From Candidatus Limimorpha caballi (GTDB taxonomy: Bacteria; Bacteroidota; Bacteroidia; Bacteroidales; F082): a stretch of DNA of 64,000 bases. The stretch is from assembly GCA_018064605.1 (NCBI GenBank), contig JAGHUX010000008.1, forward strand, positions 1-64,000, read 5' to 3'. Each line of letters begins with the position of its first letter. The stretch's first letter is position 1. The notes beneath the pieces are model-generated. The model was not told the DNA's origin. It made no database searches and saw only the letters and a program-made list of their open reading frames with translations. The position numbers and the translations under genes are program-made. Below are positions 18,583-27,304 of this stretch, in pieces.

Positions 18583-18614
18583 TTTGCAAAGAAACGATTT
18601 TTTTTCTAATTTTG
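18583..18614 (+). promoter_or_regulatory. Promoter of ung-rdgB
   Basis: TTTG (18583-18586), 20 nt, TAATTTTG (18607-18614). It places the transcript start near 18621, which rules out the upstream in-frame ATGs and fixes the ung start at 18641. Confidence 0.75.
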
Positions 18615-18640
18615 TACAATTATTTTTTCAAAATTTGAAG

Positions 18641-19324
18641 ATGGTAACTGTAAGAAGACCAGACATAGAAGACGGTTGGTATCAAGCACTTAGGACGGAA
18701 TTTGAATCGCCATATTTCGCCAATATCAAGGCATTCCTCATTGAGGAGAAGAAAAACAACATCGTATATCCGCCATCGCCGCTGATTTTCAACGCATTCA
18801 ACCTGACACCTTTCGACAAGGTGAAAGTGGTAATTTTAGGTCAGGATCCATACCACAATGTGGGGCAGGCGCACGGGCTGGCGTTCTCGGTGCCCGACGG
18901 GGTGCAGCCGCCGCCGAGTCTTCAGAACATCTTCAAGGAGCTCAACAACGACATTGGGATGCCGACACCGAGGACAGGCAACCTCGAGCAATGGGCCAGA
19001 GAAGGCGTGCTGCTGCTCAACGCGTCGCTGACCGTCAGGGCGAACATTGCGGCGTCGCACGCGAAAATCGGCTGGCAACAGTTCACCGATGCGGCAATCA
19101 GAGCGCTCTCGGCAAGCAAAGAACATCTCGTCTTCATCCTCTGGGGCAACTACGCAATCGCAAAAGAAAGTCTCATCGACCAACACAAACACTTGGTTTT
19201 GAAGACAGTACACCCCTCCCCACTCTCCGCAAGCCGCGGATTCTTCGGCTGCCACCACTTCTCCAGGACAAACCAATACCTTGTCAGCAACGGAATTGAA
19301 CCGATTAATTGGACAATTAGTTAA
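18641..19324 (+). CDS. ung: Uracil-DNA glycosylase
   Basis: Ung removes uracil from DNA as the first step of base excision repair. The 227-residue family-1 enzyme has the catalytic water-activating loop GQDPYH (67-72, Asp69), and the C-terminal HPSPLSASRGFFGCHHF leucine-loop region with its histidine. An open frame extends 47 codons further upstream, but that part encodes nothing like Ung and precedes the promoter, so the start is the ATG at 18641. It is followed after 2 nt by rdgB, giving a two-gene genome-protection operon. Confidence 0.96.
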   Translation: MVTVRRPDIEDGWYQALRTEFESPYFANIKAFLIEEKKNNIVYPPSPLIFNAFNLTPFDKVKVVILGQDPYHNVGQAHGLAFSVPDGVQPPPSLQNIFKELNNDIGMPTPRTGNLEQWAREGVLLLNASLTVRANIAASHAKIGWQQFTDAAIRALSASKEHLVFILWGNYAIAKESLIDQHKHLVLKTVHPSPLSASRGFFGCHHFSRTNQYLVSNGIEPINWTIS

Positions 19325-19326
19325 AT

Positions 19327-19899
19327 ATGAGAAAGTTAGTATTTGCGACACATAATCTCAACAAGTTAGAGGAGATTAGAGAGATTTTGAAAAGTTATGA
19401 TGTTGTCGGGCTGCGCGACATCGGATGCGACGAGGACATCGTGGAAGACGCCGACGACCTGCGCGGGAACGCGAAGATAAAGGCGGATTACGTGACCGGC
19501 AACTTCCACATCGACTGTTTCGCCGATGACACCGGGCTCGAAGTCGAGGCGCTTGACGGCGCACCTGGAGTCTATTCGGCACGTTACGCCGGCGAAGGCT
19601 GCTCGTATCACGACAACGTGGTGAAACTGCTCGGCGCGATGAAAGGCATAGAAAACAGGAAGGCGCGTTTCAGGACCGTCATCGCGTTGAATCTCAATGG
19701 TGAGCAGCATTTCTTCGAAGGCATTGTGAACGGGAAAATACTCACCGAAGAACACGGCGAGGGCGGATTCGGCTACGACCCGATCTTCCAACCCGACGGC
19801 TTTGAACAGTCATTCGCCGAGTTGGGCATGGAAATGAAAAACAAAATCTCGCACCGAGGCCGCGCCATAGCGAAACTGATGGAATTTCTTGAGAAATAA
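19327..19899 (+). CDS. rdgB: Non-canonical purine NTP pyrophosphatase (RdgB/HAM1)
   Basis: The 190-residue enzyme hydrolyses dITP, ITP and XTP to monophosphates and so keeps deaminated purines out of DNA. The family signatures are THNLNKLEEI near the N-terminus, FADDTGLEVEALDGAPGVYS in the middle and GFGYDPIFQPDG later, ending with a KNKISHRGRA motif. It shares the ung transcript (2-nt gap), a sensible pairing with uracil repair. Confidence 0.95.
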   Translation: MRKLVFATHNLNKLEEIREILKSYDVVGLRDIGCDEDIVEDADDLRGNAKIKADYVTGNFHIDCFADDTGLEVEALDGAPGVYSARYAGEGCSYHDNVVKLLGAMKGIENRKARFRTVIALNLNGEQHFFEGIVNGKILTEEHGEGGFGYDPIFQPDGFEQSFAELGMEMKNKISHRGRAIAKLMEFLEK

Positions 19900-19900
19900 C

Positions 19901-19930
19901 AAAAAAGCCCCACATGAAGTGAGGCTTTTT
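19901..19930. terminator. Bidirectional terminator between rdgB and alaS
   Basis: The stem AAAAAGCC-C-CAC / GTG-A-GGCTTTTT has one internal mismatch and an ATGAA loop, with T-tracts on both strands. It lies between two convergent genes. Confidence 0.85.
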
Positions 19931-19946
19931 CAATTAAAGATATAAA

Positions 19947-22565
19947 TCACTTGAATGACTCCATGAGGATCTCCATCGCTTTTCCGACACCTGCCGCATT
20001 CTTCCCGCCGGCTGTCGCAAGCGTCTTCTGACCGCCGCCACCGCCCTGTATCTCCTTGGCGGCCGAACGTATTATAGCGCCGGCATCCATCTTCCTGTCA
20101 TCGACGAGGCTCTGCGGAAGCATCACGCACAATATCGGTTTCTCTTCAAAGACACCGCCCAACACAGCAACAACTTCAGGATCAATGTCTTTCAATGCCA
20201 TAGCTATGTTTCTCATCTGGTTCATGTCAACGTTGACTCTTGTAAAAACGAACTTATGACCTTCCCATTCCGTAGCGTCATTGTAAGCGTTTTTAGCATC
20301 GGAGACGGCCTGCGCCATCATCATCGACTCAATTTTCTTCTGCAACAACGTATTTTGAGCTGTCAGCGTCTCGACAGCCTTGACGACATCGCTTGATGAT
20401 TTCACCAAGCCTTTAATCTTGTTAAGTGTATCTATCTGATTGTCAAGATAATCAATGACAGCCTCACCTGTTATCGCCTCGATACGGCGCACTCCGGCAG
20501 CGATGGCGCCTTCGCTCAGAATCTTGAACGCACCGATGCGGCCCGTCGAAGCGATGTGTGTTCCGCCACAAAGCTCGCGTGAGAAGTCCTCGCCGAAAGT
20601 CACGACACGTACCTTGTCGCCGTATTTCTCACCAAACAAAGCCATGGCTCCCATCTTGCGTGCCTCGTCAATCGGGATATTGACGGCCGTCTTATTCTGC
20701 AAATCCTCTCTAATCTTCTGATTCACAATGGTTTCGACTTCATGTATTTCTTCTTCGCTCATTTTTGCGAAATGGCTGAAGTCGAAACGGAGACGTTCGT
20801 CGTCAACCATAGAACCTTTCTGTTCGACGTGTGTTCCAAGCACCTGACGCAGAGCCGCGTGCATGAGGTGCGTCGCGGTGTGGTTGCCTTCAATCCTGAG
20901 ACGTCTCGCGACATCGATTTTTGCCGTGAAGACAGACTCTGCATTCTGCGGGAGTGCGTCGGTGATATGGATGCTCAGATCGTTTTCCTTGACGGTGTTG
21001 ATGACGTTAATCGTTTCATTTTCAGAGACGAGCACGCCCTTATCGCCGACTTGTCCGCCCATCTCCGCATAGAACGGCGTCCTGTCGAGGACGATTTCAA
21101 AATGTTTCTTTCCTTTTGCCACGACCTCTCTGAACTTCATGATGCGGGCTTCGCATTCCGTCTCGTCGTAGCCCACGAAACAAGTTGGTTTGTCATCGGT
21201 GACGAGTTCAACCCAGTCGCCGGAGGTCTTCTCGGCGGCCTTGCGCGAGCGGTCTTTCTGCTCGGCGAGGTATTTGTTGAAGCCGTCCATGTCAACTTCG
21301 AGACCTTTTTCCTCGGCCATCAGATTCGTAAGGTCAACAGGGAATCCGTAAGTGTCGAAAAGCTCGAAAGCAAACGCGCCGTCAACGGCCTTCGCATCTG
21401 TATTTTGTTCGACATAATTCTCAAAACGCCTTATTCCCTGCGCCAAAGTACGAAGGAACGAGGCCTCTTCCTCAAAAATGACCTTCGAGACGAGCGTCTG
21501 CTGTGCTTTGAGTTCGGTGTATTGCCCGCCCATTTCGGCGACGAGTGTCGGCAGAAGCTTATGGACAAACGGTTCGTTGAACTTCAGGAAAGTGTAGCCG
21601 TAACGCACGGCGCGTCGGAGGATGCGTCGGATGACGTAGCCGGCGCCGTTGTTCGACGGCAGCTGTCCGTCGGTGATGGCGAAGCTGACGGCACGGAGAT
21701 GGTCGGCGATGACGCGGATGGCGATGTCGCATTTCTCATCCTTGCCGTATTCGATGCCGGAGAGATGCGCTATCTCATTGATAATCGGCATGAAGACATC
21801 GGTGTCGTAGTTTGATTTCTTGCCTTGCATGACGCGGACGAGACGTTCGAAGCCCATGCCGGTGTCAACATGGCAGGCCGGCAGATTCACCAGGGATCCG
21901 TTGGCGAGACGGTTATACTGCATGAACACGAGATTCCATATCTCGATGACTTCCGGGTCGTCCTTGTTGACGAGGTCGCGGCCGCTGACTTTCCTGCGGG
22001 CTTCTTCGTCGCGGATGTCAACGTGTATCTCCGAGCACGGGCCGCACGGGCCGGTCTCACCCATCTCCCAGAAGTTGTCTTTCTTGTTGCCATAAATAAT
22101 CCTTGATGCATCGACGTGCTTGAGCCAGAAGTCAAATGCCTCATTATCAGGGGCGAGGCCGTCTTTCTCATCACCGCCGAACACCGTGACATACAGTTTG
22201 TCCTTGTCAATCTTCATCACTTCGGTAAGGAATTCCCAGCCCCACGCGATGGCATCTTCCTTGAAATAGTCGCCGAACGACCAGTTGCCCATCATCTCGA
22301 ACATGGTGTGGTGGTAGGTGTCGCGCCCGACTTCCTCGAGGTCGTTATGTTTGCCCGACACGCGGAGACACTTCTGGATGTCGGTCACACGCGGCGCCTT
22401 GCGCGGGTTGTTGCCCAAAAATACATCCTTGAACTGGTTCATACCCGCGTTGGTGAACATCAAAGTCGGGTCGTTTTTCACAACTATAGGGGCCGACGGC
22501 ATCACAAGGTGCTGTTTCGACTGGAAGAAATCCAGGAAACTCTTACGGATTTCGTTTGCTTTCAT
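19947..22565 (-). CDS. alaS: Alanyl-tRNA synthetase
   Basis: AlaS charges tRNA-Ala. All parts of the 872-residue class II enzyme are present. They are the catalytic core with motif 2 (RVSGKHNDLEEVG), the editing domain with the zinc motif NHTATHLMHAALR and CGGTHIA, and a C-terminal DHHA1 part ending with a glycine-rich GGGGGQKTLATAGG segment. The start has an unusually good ribosome site for this genome, GGAGGA about 6-11 nt before the ATG. Confidence 0.97.
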   Translation of the reverse strand: MKANEIRKSFLDFFQSKQHLVMPSAPIVVKNDPTLMFTNAGMNQFKDVFLGNNPRKAPRVTDIQKCLRVSGKHNDLEEVGRDTYHHTMFEMMGNWSFGDYFKEDAIAWGWEFLTEVMKIDKDKLYVTVFGGDEKDGLAPDNEAFDFWLKHVDASRIIYGNKKDNFWEMGETGPCGPCSEIHVDIRDEEARRKVSGRDLVNKDDPEVIEIWNLVFMQYNRLANGSLVNLPACHVDTGMGFERLVRVMQGKKSNYDTDVFMPIINEIAHLSGIEYGKDEKCDIAIRVIADHLRAVSFAITDGQLPSNNGAGYVIRRILRRAVRYGYTFLKFNEPFVHKLLPTLVAEMGGQYTELKAQQTLVSKVIFEEEASFLRTLAQGIRRFENYVEQNTDAKAVDGAFAFELFDTYGFPVDLTNLMAEEKGLEVDMDGFNKYLAEQKDRSRKAAEKTSGDWVELVTDDKPTCFVGYDETECEARIMKFREVVAKGKKHFEIVLDRTPFYAEMGGQVGDKGVLVSENETINVINTVKENDLSIHITDALPQNAESVFTAKIDVARRLRIEGNHTATHLMHAALRQVLGTHVEQKGSMVDDERLRFDFSHFAKMSEEEIHEVETIVNQKIREDLQNKTAVNIPIDEARKMGAMALFGEKYGDKVRVVTFGEDFSRELCGGTHIASTGRIGAFKILSEGAIAAGVRRIEAITGEAVIDYLDNQIDTLNKIKGLVKSSSDVVKAVETLTAQNTLLQKKIESMMMAQAVSDAKNAYNDATEWEGHKFVFTRVNVDMNQMRNIAMALKDIDPEVVAVLGGVFEEKPILCVMLPQSLVDDRKMDAGAIIRSAAKEIQGGGGGQKTLATAGGKNAAGVGKAMEILMESFK

Positions 22566-22597
22566 TATTTTCCTCCGTTAATTTTATCTTAAAAAAA

Positions 22598-22629
22598 TTG
22601 TGCAAATTTACCAAAAAATATTATCTTTG
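22598..22629 (+). promoter_or_regulatory. Promoter of the M23 peptidase / MerR genes
   Basis: TTG (22598-22600), 21 nt, TATCTTTG (22622-22629). The predicted start at about 22636 fixes the first usable ATG at 22673. It overlaps the alaS promoter on the other strand. Confidence 0.65.
22603..22610 (-). promoter_or_regulatory. -7 box of the alaS promoter
   Basis: On the minus strand the sequence is TAAATTTG, an exact TAnnTTTG match, about 38 nt before the alaS ATG. No clear TTG is seen at the -33 position. It lies inside the 21-nt spacer of the divergent promoter. Confidence 0.55.
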
Positions 22630-22672
22630 CGGCACTAAAAGAATATTTATTTCGTTTCTTGTACTCCTTGAA

Positions 22673-23650
22673 ATGTCAATGTCGAAAAAGAAGTTTATAT
22701 ATAACAGTCAAACGCTTGAATATGAAGAATTTAAGACATCTTGGAAACAGCGTCTCGCAAGATTCTTCATCTATATTTTCACAGCCGGGTTGCTGGGGAC
22801 AGGCATATATTCCCTCATCATAAAACTGGTGGGTTCGCCGAAAGAACGTGCGCAGGCGCATGAGATCGCGTTTTTGAGGCTGCAATACAAGATAATGAAC
22901 GACAGGGTCTCCGACATCGACGAATTGTTGGGCGAGCTTCAGGACCGCGACGACAACATATACAGGATCATCTTCGAGGCCGAGCCGATTCCGTCTTCAA
23001 TAAGGGAAGCGGGCTACGGCGACGAGAACCGCCACCACGTGCTGAACGGCTACGAAAACTCCAGAATAGTCTCGGAACTCGCAAACAGAGTCGATGTACT
23101 TGAAAGTCAACTATATGTGCAGTCAAGGTCGTTTGACGAGATATACCGCATGGCCATCAACAAGAAAGACATGCTCGGCTGCATACCGGCCATCATGCCG
23201 TTGAAAAACGTCGATGTGGCGCGCATCTCTTCGCACTTCGGCTACAGGATCGACCCGTTCTACAAAGTCCAGAAGTTTCACAGCGGCACCGATTTCAGCG
23301 CGGCGATGGGGACGCCCATTTTCTGCACCGGCAACGGCAAAATCATAAAGGTCGAGAAAGCCAAGGGCGGCTACGGCAACTATATCCTCGTTGACCACGG
23401 CTACGGCTACATGACACGATACGCGCACATCAGCAAGTCGCTCGTGAAGACAGGACAGGAAGTCAAAAGAGGCGAAGAAATCGCCAAAGTGGGCAACAGC
23501 GGCAAATCGACAGCACCACATCTGCATTACGAAGTCATCAAAAACGGCAAGACAGTCAACCCCATCAACTTCTTTTTCAACGACATAACAGAAGAAGAAT
23601 ACGACCTGATCCTTGAGCTGTCGGAGTTGCCGTCACAAACAATGGATTAA
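22673..23650 (+). CDS. M23-family (LytM) metallopeptidase
   Basis: This 325-residue protein has one N-terminal membrane anchor (about 28-50), a coiled-coil-like periplasmic linker (about 60-175), and a C-terminal M23 peptidase domain. The zinc site is intact: HSGTDFS, then the HLHYEV motif with a preceding RYAHIS. It probably cuts peptidoglycan cross-links or regulates amidases. I start at the ATG at 22673 because the frame upstream precedes the promoter; 22679 is an alternative. MerR follows after 2 nt. Confidence 0.92.
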   Translation: MSMSKKKFIYNSQTLEYEEFKTSWKQRLARFFIYIFTAGLLGTGIYSLIIKLVGSPKERAQAHEIAFLRLQYKIMNDRVSDIDELLGELQDRDDNIYRIIFEAEPIPSSIREAGYGDENRHHVLNGYENSRIVSELANRVDVLESQLYVQSRSFDEIYRMAINKKDMLGCIPAIMPLKNVDVARISSHFGYRIDPFYKVQKFHSGTDFSAAMGTPIFCTGNGKIIKVEKAKGGYGNYILVDHGYGYMTRYAHISKSLVKTGQEVKRGEEIAKVGNSGKSTAPHLHYEVIKNGKTVNPINFFFNDITEEEYDLILELSELPSQTMD

Positions 23651-23652
23651 CG

Positions 23653-24003
23653 ATGGAGACAAGAAAGTTATATTACAAGATCAGTGAGGTCGCGAAGATG
23701 TTCGACCTCAACGCATCCACGATACGTTTCTGGGAAAGTGAATTTGACGTGCTGCGCCCACGGAAAGGCAACTCCGGCAACCGTCTTTACACCGAACGCG
23801 ACATCCGTCACCTGCAGGTCATCTACCAACTCGTCAAAGTCAAAGGCTTCACGCTTCAGGGCGCAAAAGAAGCCATGAGGACAAAGTTCGACAAGCTCGA
23901 AGAGAACGCGCTGACGCTCAGGGCATTGCTGCACGCCAAAGACTTCCTCACCGACCTCGACAGCAAACTCGCGGCAAAACAAAAGTCGTTCTCATCAAGA
24001 TAA
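23653..24003 (+). CDS. MerR-family transcriptional regulator
   Basis: The 116-residue protein is essentially a MerR winged-helix domain. It has KLYYKISEVAKMFDLNASTIRFWESEF at the start, followed by the wing (NRLYTERDIRHL) and a short helical tail without an effector domain or cysteine pair. This short form is common in Bacteroidota next to M23 peptidases and its targets are not known. The C-terminal codons form the left arm of a hairpin shared with the opposing gene. Confidence 0.88.
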   Translation: METRKLYYKISEVAKMFDLNASTIRFWESEFDVLRPRKGNSGNRLYTERDIRHLQVIYQLVKVKGFTLQGAKEAMRTKFDKLEENALTLRALLHAKDFLTDLDSKLAAKQKSFSSR

Positions 24004-24010
24004 CGACTTT
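23982..24010. terminator. Hairpin at the overlapping ends of merR and the opposing gene
   Basis: AAAGTCGTT (23982-23990) and AACGACTTT (24002-24010) form a 9-bp stem with an 11-nt loop. The two reading frames overlap here by 9 nt, so the hairpin is inside coding sequence of both. No long T-tract follows on either strand. Confidence 0.5.
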
Positions 24011-24474
24011 CGCGGGTCACCGCGAAGCGACGAAGGCCGGACGCGGTAGGAAAAGTCACCATTTTCATCATAAAAGTCTTCTTCAAGGCAGAATATGCTG
24101 TCTATCGGTTTCTGGTCAACTATCATGAAATCCGAATCGGATTTTTGTTCGGCAACGTAGCAAGGCACGACCCACCAGCCGCAGTCACAACTTATGAATC
24201 TCGTATCTGTTTTTCCATTTTTGTCATGAAATTTGAAATATTCGCCTTCCATTTCACGATTTCCTTTTGCATTATGCGGAATTATGATTGCTGTATCTCC
24301 TTCACATAAAATGACGCTTCGATAGCCGTATTCACCATCTCCGGTGCACAGGCTAAATTCATATTCATCATGATTGAATATGTTATGATACAGCATCACA
24401 CCTCCTGTTATCAGCAAAAATAATATCAATGGCGCGAATATTGCGCCGACTACCATCAAGCAGCCTTTTGTCAT
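23995..24474 (-). CDS. Hypothetical membrane-anchored protein
   Basis: I do not recognise this 159-residue protein. It has a single hydrophobic helix (about 6-30, preceded by a lysine) and then a soluble, acidic, cysteine-containing domain that should face the periplasm. Notable are FISCDCGWWVVPCYV and RGDPRKS at the end. Its composition is AT-richer than the flanking core genes. It ends convergently with merR and overlaps it by 9 nt. It may belong with the RHS debris next to it as a former accessory or immunity gene, but nothing proves this. Confidence 0.6.
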   Translation of the reverse strand: MTKGCLMVVGAIFAPLILFLLITGGVMLYHNIFNHDEYEFSLCTGDGEYGYRSVILCEGDTAIIIPHNAKGNREMEGEYFKFHDKNGKTDTRFISCDCGWWVVPCYVAEQKSDSDFMIVDQKPIDSIFCLEEDFYDENGDFSYRVRPSSLRGDPRKSLS

Positions 24475-24563
24475 TTATTTATTTTCATGGTTTTGGATTT
24501 ATATGTATTTTTCCAACAAAATATATTATAAAACCACCAGATACACAACGATGTGTATTGCCA

Positions 24564-24749
24564 TTAATTGTATAACGAATCAAGCCTCCTAAAAATGTCC
24601 CAACATTCCGAATTCAGTCCGTTCAGTTTGTCGGTCATTGATGAAGCGTCAACGTAAATACCCTGATTGTTCCCGCATAAATAATTCATGTAGCATGTCA
24701 AAAAGAGGTTTTCTGCATCCATTGCGGTTTCAGCGGGTTGTTCAGGCAA
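24564..24749 (-). pseudogene. Short unassigned frame fused to the RHS remnant
   Basis: A 61-codon minus-strand frame partly overlaps the RHS remnant in another frame. The part after its internal methionine (DAENLFLTCYMNYL, then an acidic C-terminus ending FRRLDSLYN) looks like the tail of a different protein joined by a deletion. No domain is recognised and no promoter is seen. I regard it as debris, possibly a former RHS toxin tip. Confidence 0.3.
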
Positions 24750-25021
24750 TATGCATACCCGTTGAAGTTCTGCGAGTTGTCGGAAGCTTGTATGACGATG
24801 TCGGGCGAGAGCATTCGGCCTACGAGCGGGTCGTACATGCGGCCGTTCTTATTGATGAGGCCAAAGTTGTAGAGGTGCTCGTGGGCGGTGAAGCCGCGGT
24901 CTAAAAGCGGAGCGTCGTGGGCGGAGCCATACCACGTTGAGGCATTGCGGCGGTTGCCAAGTTCTCCGTATGCCCTTCTGCACGTGTCCATTTTCTCTTC
25001 TAATTTGCGGCAAATATACAA
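24698..25021 (-). pseudogene. Remnant of an RHS-repeat protein (RHS-associated core)
   Basis: The 107-codon frame contains the conserved end of the RHS core: RGFTAHEHLYNFGLINKNGR then MYDPLVGRMLSP and NFNGYAYCLNNPLK. In full proteins this closes a shell of many YD repeats and is followed by a variable toxin. Here the shell is absent and the frame breaks immediately after NNPLK. Only a fragment of a gene that is normally several kilobases long remains. No promoter is evident. Confidence 0.8.
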
Positions 25022-25134
25022 ATATTTATGATTATCAAAGAGTTTTATTCATAATTGCCCAAAAGAAATCCACACAAACCGTCAAATAAAAAGATTATTT
25101 TACAACACATCACCCAAATCTGAAAACTTTTCCA

Positions 25135-25142
25135 TATCTTTG
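25135..25142 (+). promoter_or_regulatory. -7 box of the hisS promoter
   Basis: TATCTTTG, exact match to TAnnTTTG, 22 nt before the ATG of hisS. The -33 region lacks a clear TTG. Confidence 0.5.
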
Positions 25143-25164
25143 CACCTTAATTAATTTACAGAAA

Positions 25165-26523
25165 ATGGCACAGAAACCTTCAATTCCCAAAGGCACTCGC
25201 GACTTCCTTCCGGATGTCATGATGCGCCGCAATTATATATTCGACACGATCAAGACCGTCTTCAAACGCTTTGGTTTTCAACCGATTGAGACTCCGTCGA
25301 TGGAGAATCTCTCCACTCTGATGGGGAAATACGGCGAGGAGGGCGACAAGCTCCTGTTCAGAATCCTCAATTCCGGCGACTTCATGTCGGGCGTCGAACA
25401 GAACGGCGAAGAGCTTCATTCCGAGAAGATAACCGGCAAAATCTGCGAGAAAGGCCTCCGCTACGACCTGACGGTGCCGTTCGCGCGTTTCGTCGTGCAG
25501 TACCGCGACCAGATCGCGTTCCCGTTCAAACGCTACCAGATGCAACCCGTCTGGCGCGCCGACCGCCCGCAGAAAGGACGTTACCGCGAGTTCCATCAGT
25601 GCGACGTCGATATCATCGGCAGCGACTCCCTTTTGAACGAGGCCGAACTCGTGCAGATCGTCGATGAGGTGTTCAACAAACTGGGAATCAACGTGGTTCT
25701 TAAGATCAACAACCGCAAGGTCCTTGCCGGGATAGCGGAATACATCGGCAAGCCCGACGCACTCGTTGACATCACCGTCGCCATCGACAAGCTCGACAAG
25801 ATCGGCATCGAGGCCGTCAACGCGGAACTCGCTGCCAAAGGCCTTGACGATGGGGCGATTGCGAAACTGCAGCCTATCCTCTTCATGACAGGCACAGCCC
25901 GCGAGAAGATGTCGCAGCTGAAATCACTGATGAGCGGAATCGAAGTCGGGACGAAAGGCATCGAGGAACTTGAGACGTTGTTCAACTATCTGGATGTCAT
26001 GGGATTGAGTATTGAATATGAATTAGACCTGACTCTCGCCCGCGGCCTGAATTATTACACCGGGGCCATCTTCGAGGTCAAGGCGAAGGACGTGGCGATG
26101 GGCAGCATCAGCGGCGGCGGACGCTACGACAACCTCACCGGCATCTTCGGCCTCCCGAACGTCTCCGGCGTCGGCATCAGCTTCGGCGCCGACCGCATCT
26201 ACGACGTCCTCAACGAACTGAACCTCTTCCCCGAGAAAAACGCCGAGAACACTGAGGTCATCTTCCTGAACTTCGGAAAGAACGAAGAGCTTTACTGCCT
26301 GCCTTATCTGCAACAGCTTCGCCGTCAGGGTGTAAACGCGGAGATCTACCCCGACGCCGCCAAGATCCAGAAACAGATGAAATACGCCGACCAGCGCAAC
26401 ATCCCGGTCGTCGTCATCGCCGGCGAACAGGAAGTCAACGACAAGACCTTCAACGTCAAATGGATGAAAGAAGGAAGACAGGAAAGCGTGAAAGCAGAAG
26501 AACTAATGCAGAAAATAAGTTAG
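25165..26523 (+). CDS. hisS: Histidyl-tRNA synthetase
   Basis: HisS charges tRNA-His. The 452-residue class II enzyme has motif 1 near [10 protein letters not shown], motif 2 as [21 protein letters not shown], the histidine-A motif [14 protein letters not shown], motif 3 ([11 protein letters not shown]) and a C-terminal anticodon-binding domain. The restriction gene starts 5 nt after its stop, so the core gene may now drive an acquired module. Confidence 0.97.
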   Translation: MAQKPSIPKGTRDFLPDVMMRRNYIFDTIKTVFKRFGFQPIETPSMENLSTLMGKYGEEGDKLLFRILNSGDFMSGVEQNGEELHSEKITGKICEKGLRYDLTVPFARFVVQYRDQIAFPFKRYQMQPVWRADRPQKGRYREFHQCDVDIIGSDSLLNEAELVQIVDEVFNKLGINVVLKINNRKVLAGIAEYIGKPDALVDITVAIDKLDKIGIEAVNAELAAKGLDDGAIAKLQPILFMTGTAREKMSQLKSLMSGIEVGTKGIEELETLFNYLDVMGLSIEYELDLTLARGLNYYTGAIFEVKAKDVAMGSISGGGRYDNLTGIFGLPNVSGVGISFGADRIYDVLNELNLFPEKNAENTEVIFLNFGKNEELYCLPYLQQLRRQGVNAEIYPDAAKIQKQMKYADQRNIPVVVIAGEQEVNDKTFNVKWMKEGRQESVKAEELMQKIS

Positions 26524-26528
26524 TAGTT

Positions 26529-27302
26529 ATGACAAAAAACGAATTTCTTCAACTCCTTCAGCAAGAAGCTGCTTCTATGCAAAAAGCGGTTTCAACACCT
26601 AATGGCGATTGGATTGTAAAAGGTTTTATTGACATTTCAAAAAATATTTATACTATTTCGGCTGACACGAAAGTGATTTCCAAAATCATGGAGTTGTTGA
26701 TATTCCCAAAAATCAATGAGTTTGCATCACGGAACGGATTAGAATGGAAACCTTGTAGTGAACAGAATTTCTATCCTGACATTACATTTATTGATAATGA
26801 AGGAAACAAATTCGCCGTTGATGTGAAATCAACTTACCGTAAGGATGATGAACACGTCAACGGAATGACGTTAGGCGCGTTTACAGGTTATTTCAGAAAC
26901 AGAACCAGCACTAAGAATATTATGTTTCCATATAACGAATATGCAGGTCATTTCGTTTTGGGACTGATTTATTCGAGATGCGATGGCGTAAACGAAGGCG
27001 AAATTCATCAATTGGACGATTTGCAGAACATTCGGTCCGTTGCGAAAGACTTTGTTTTCTTTGCTCAGGAAAAATATAGGATTGCCATGGACAGACCTGG
27101 AAGCGGCAACACAAAAAATATAGGCGGTGTCACAAAAACAGAGGACTTAATTAACGGAAACGGATTGTTTTCGACATTGGGAGAAAGCGTTTTTGATGAT
27201 TATTGGATGTTCTACCTGACGAGTGATATGGCGAAAGCCGCCGAACTGCCGGCACCATATTACAAAAATATCGGAGAATACAAAAAATTCAAAGGCATCT
27301 AA
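26529..27302 (+). CDS. Type II restriction endonuclease, EcoRV-like
   Basis: The 257-residue protein is strikingly like R.EcoRV along most of its length. It has the SADTKVISKIMELL segment (45-57), QNFYPDI with catalytic Asp84, DVK (98-100) completing the PD-(D/E)xK site, and the DNA-recognition loop GSGNT (191-195), which corresponds to EcoRV residues 182-186. From known EcoRV biology I predict cleavage at GATATC. The frame opens upstream inside hisS, but the ATG at 26529 gives the homologous start. AT-rich compared with hisS and hutH, so recently transferred. The methylase follows after 2 nt; no controller (C) protein gene is present. Confidence 0.9.
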   Translation: MTKNEFLQLLQQEAASMQKAVSTPNGDWIVKGFIDISKNIYTISADTKVISKIMELLIFPKINEFASRNGLEWKPCSEQNFYPDITFIDNEGNKFAVDVKSTYRKDDEHVNGMTLGAFTGYFRNRTSTKNIMFPYNEYAGHFVLGLIYSRCDGVNEGEIHQLDDLQNIRSVAKDFVFFAQEKYRIAMDRPGSGNTKNIGGVTKTEDLINGNGLFSTLGESVFDDYWMFYLTSDMAKAAELPAPYYKNIGEYKKFKGI

Positions 27303-27304
27303 TT

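Noticed and set aside
20742-21815. 357-codon plus-strand frame inside alaS
   Set aside because: Shadow of a long GC-biased gene; alaS on the other strand is unambiguous.
25609-25614. Depletion of GATATC as proof of an active EcoRV-like enzyme
   Set aside because: GATATC is present here and at 4601, 10438, 13240 and 56162, so sites are not absent; presence is compatible with methylation but proves nothing.
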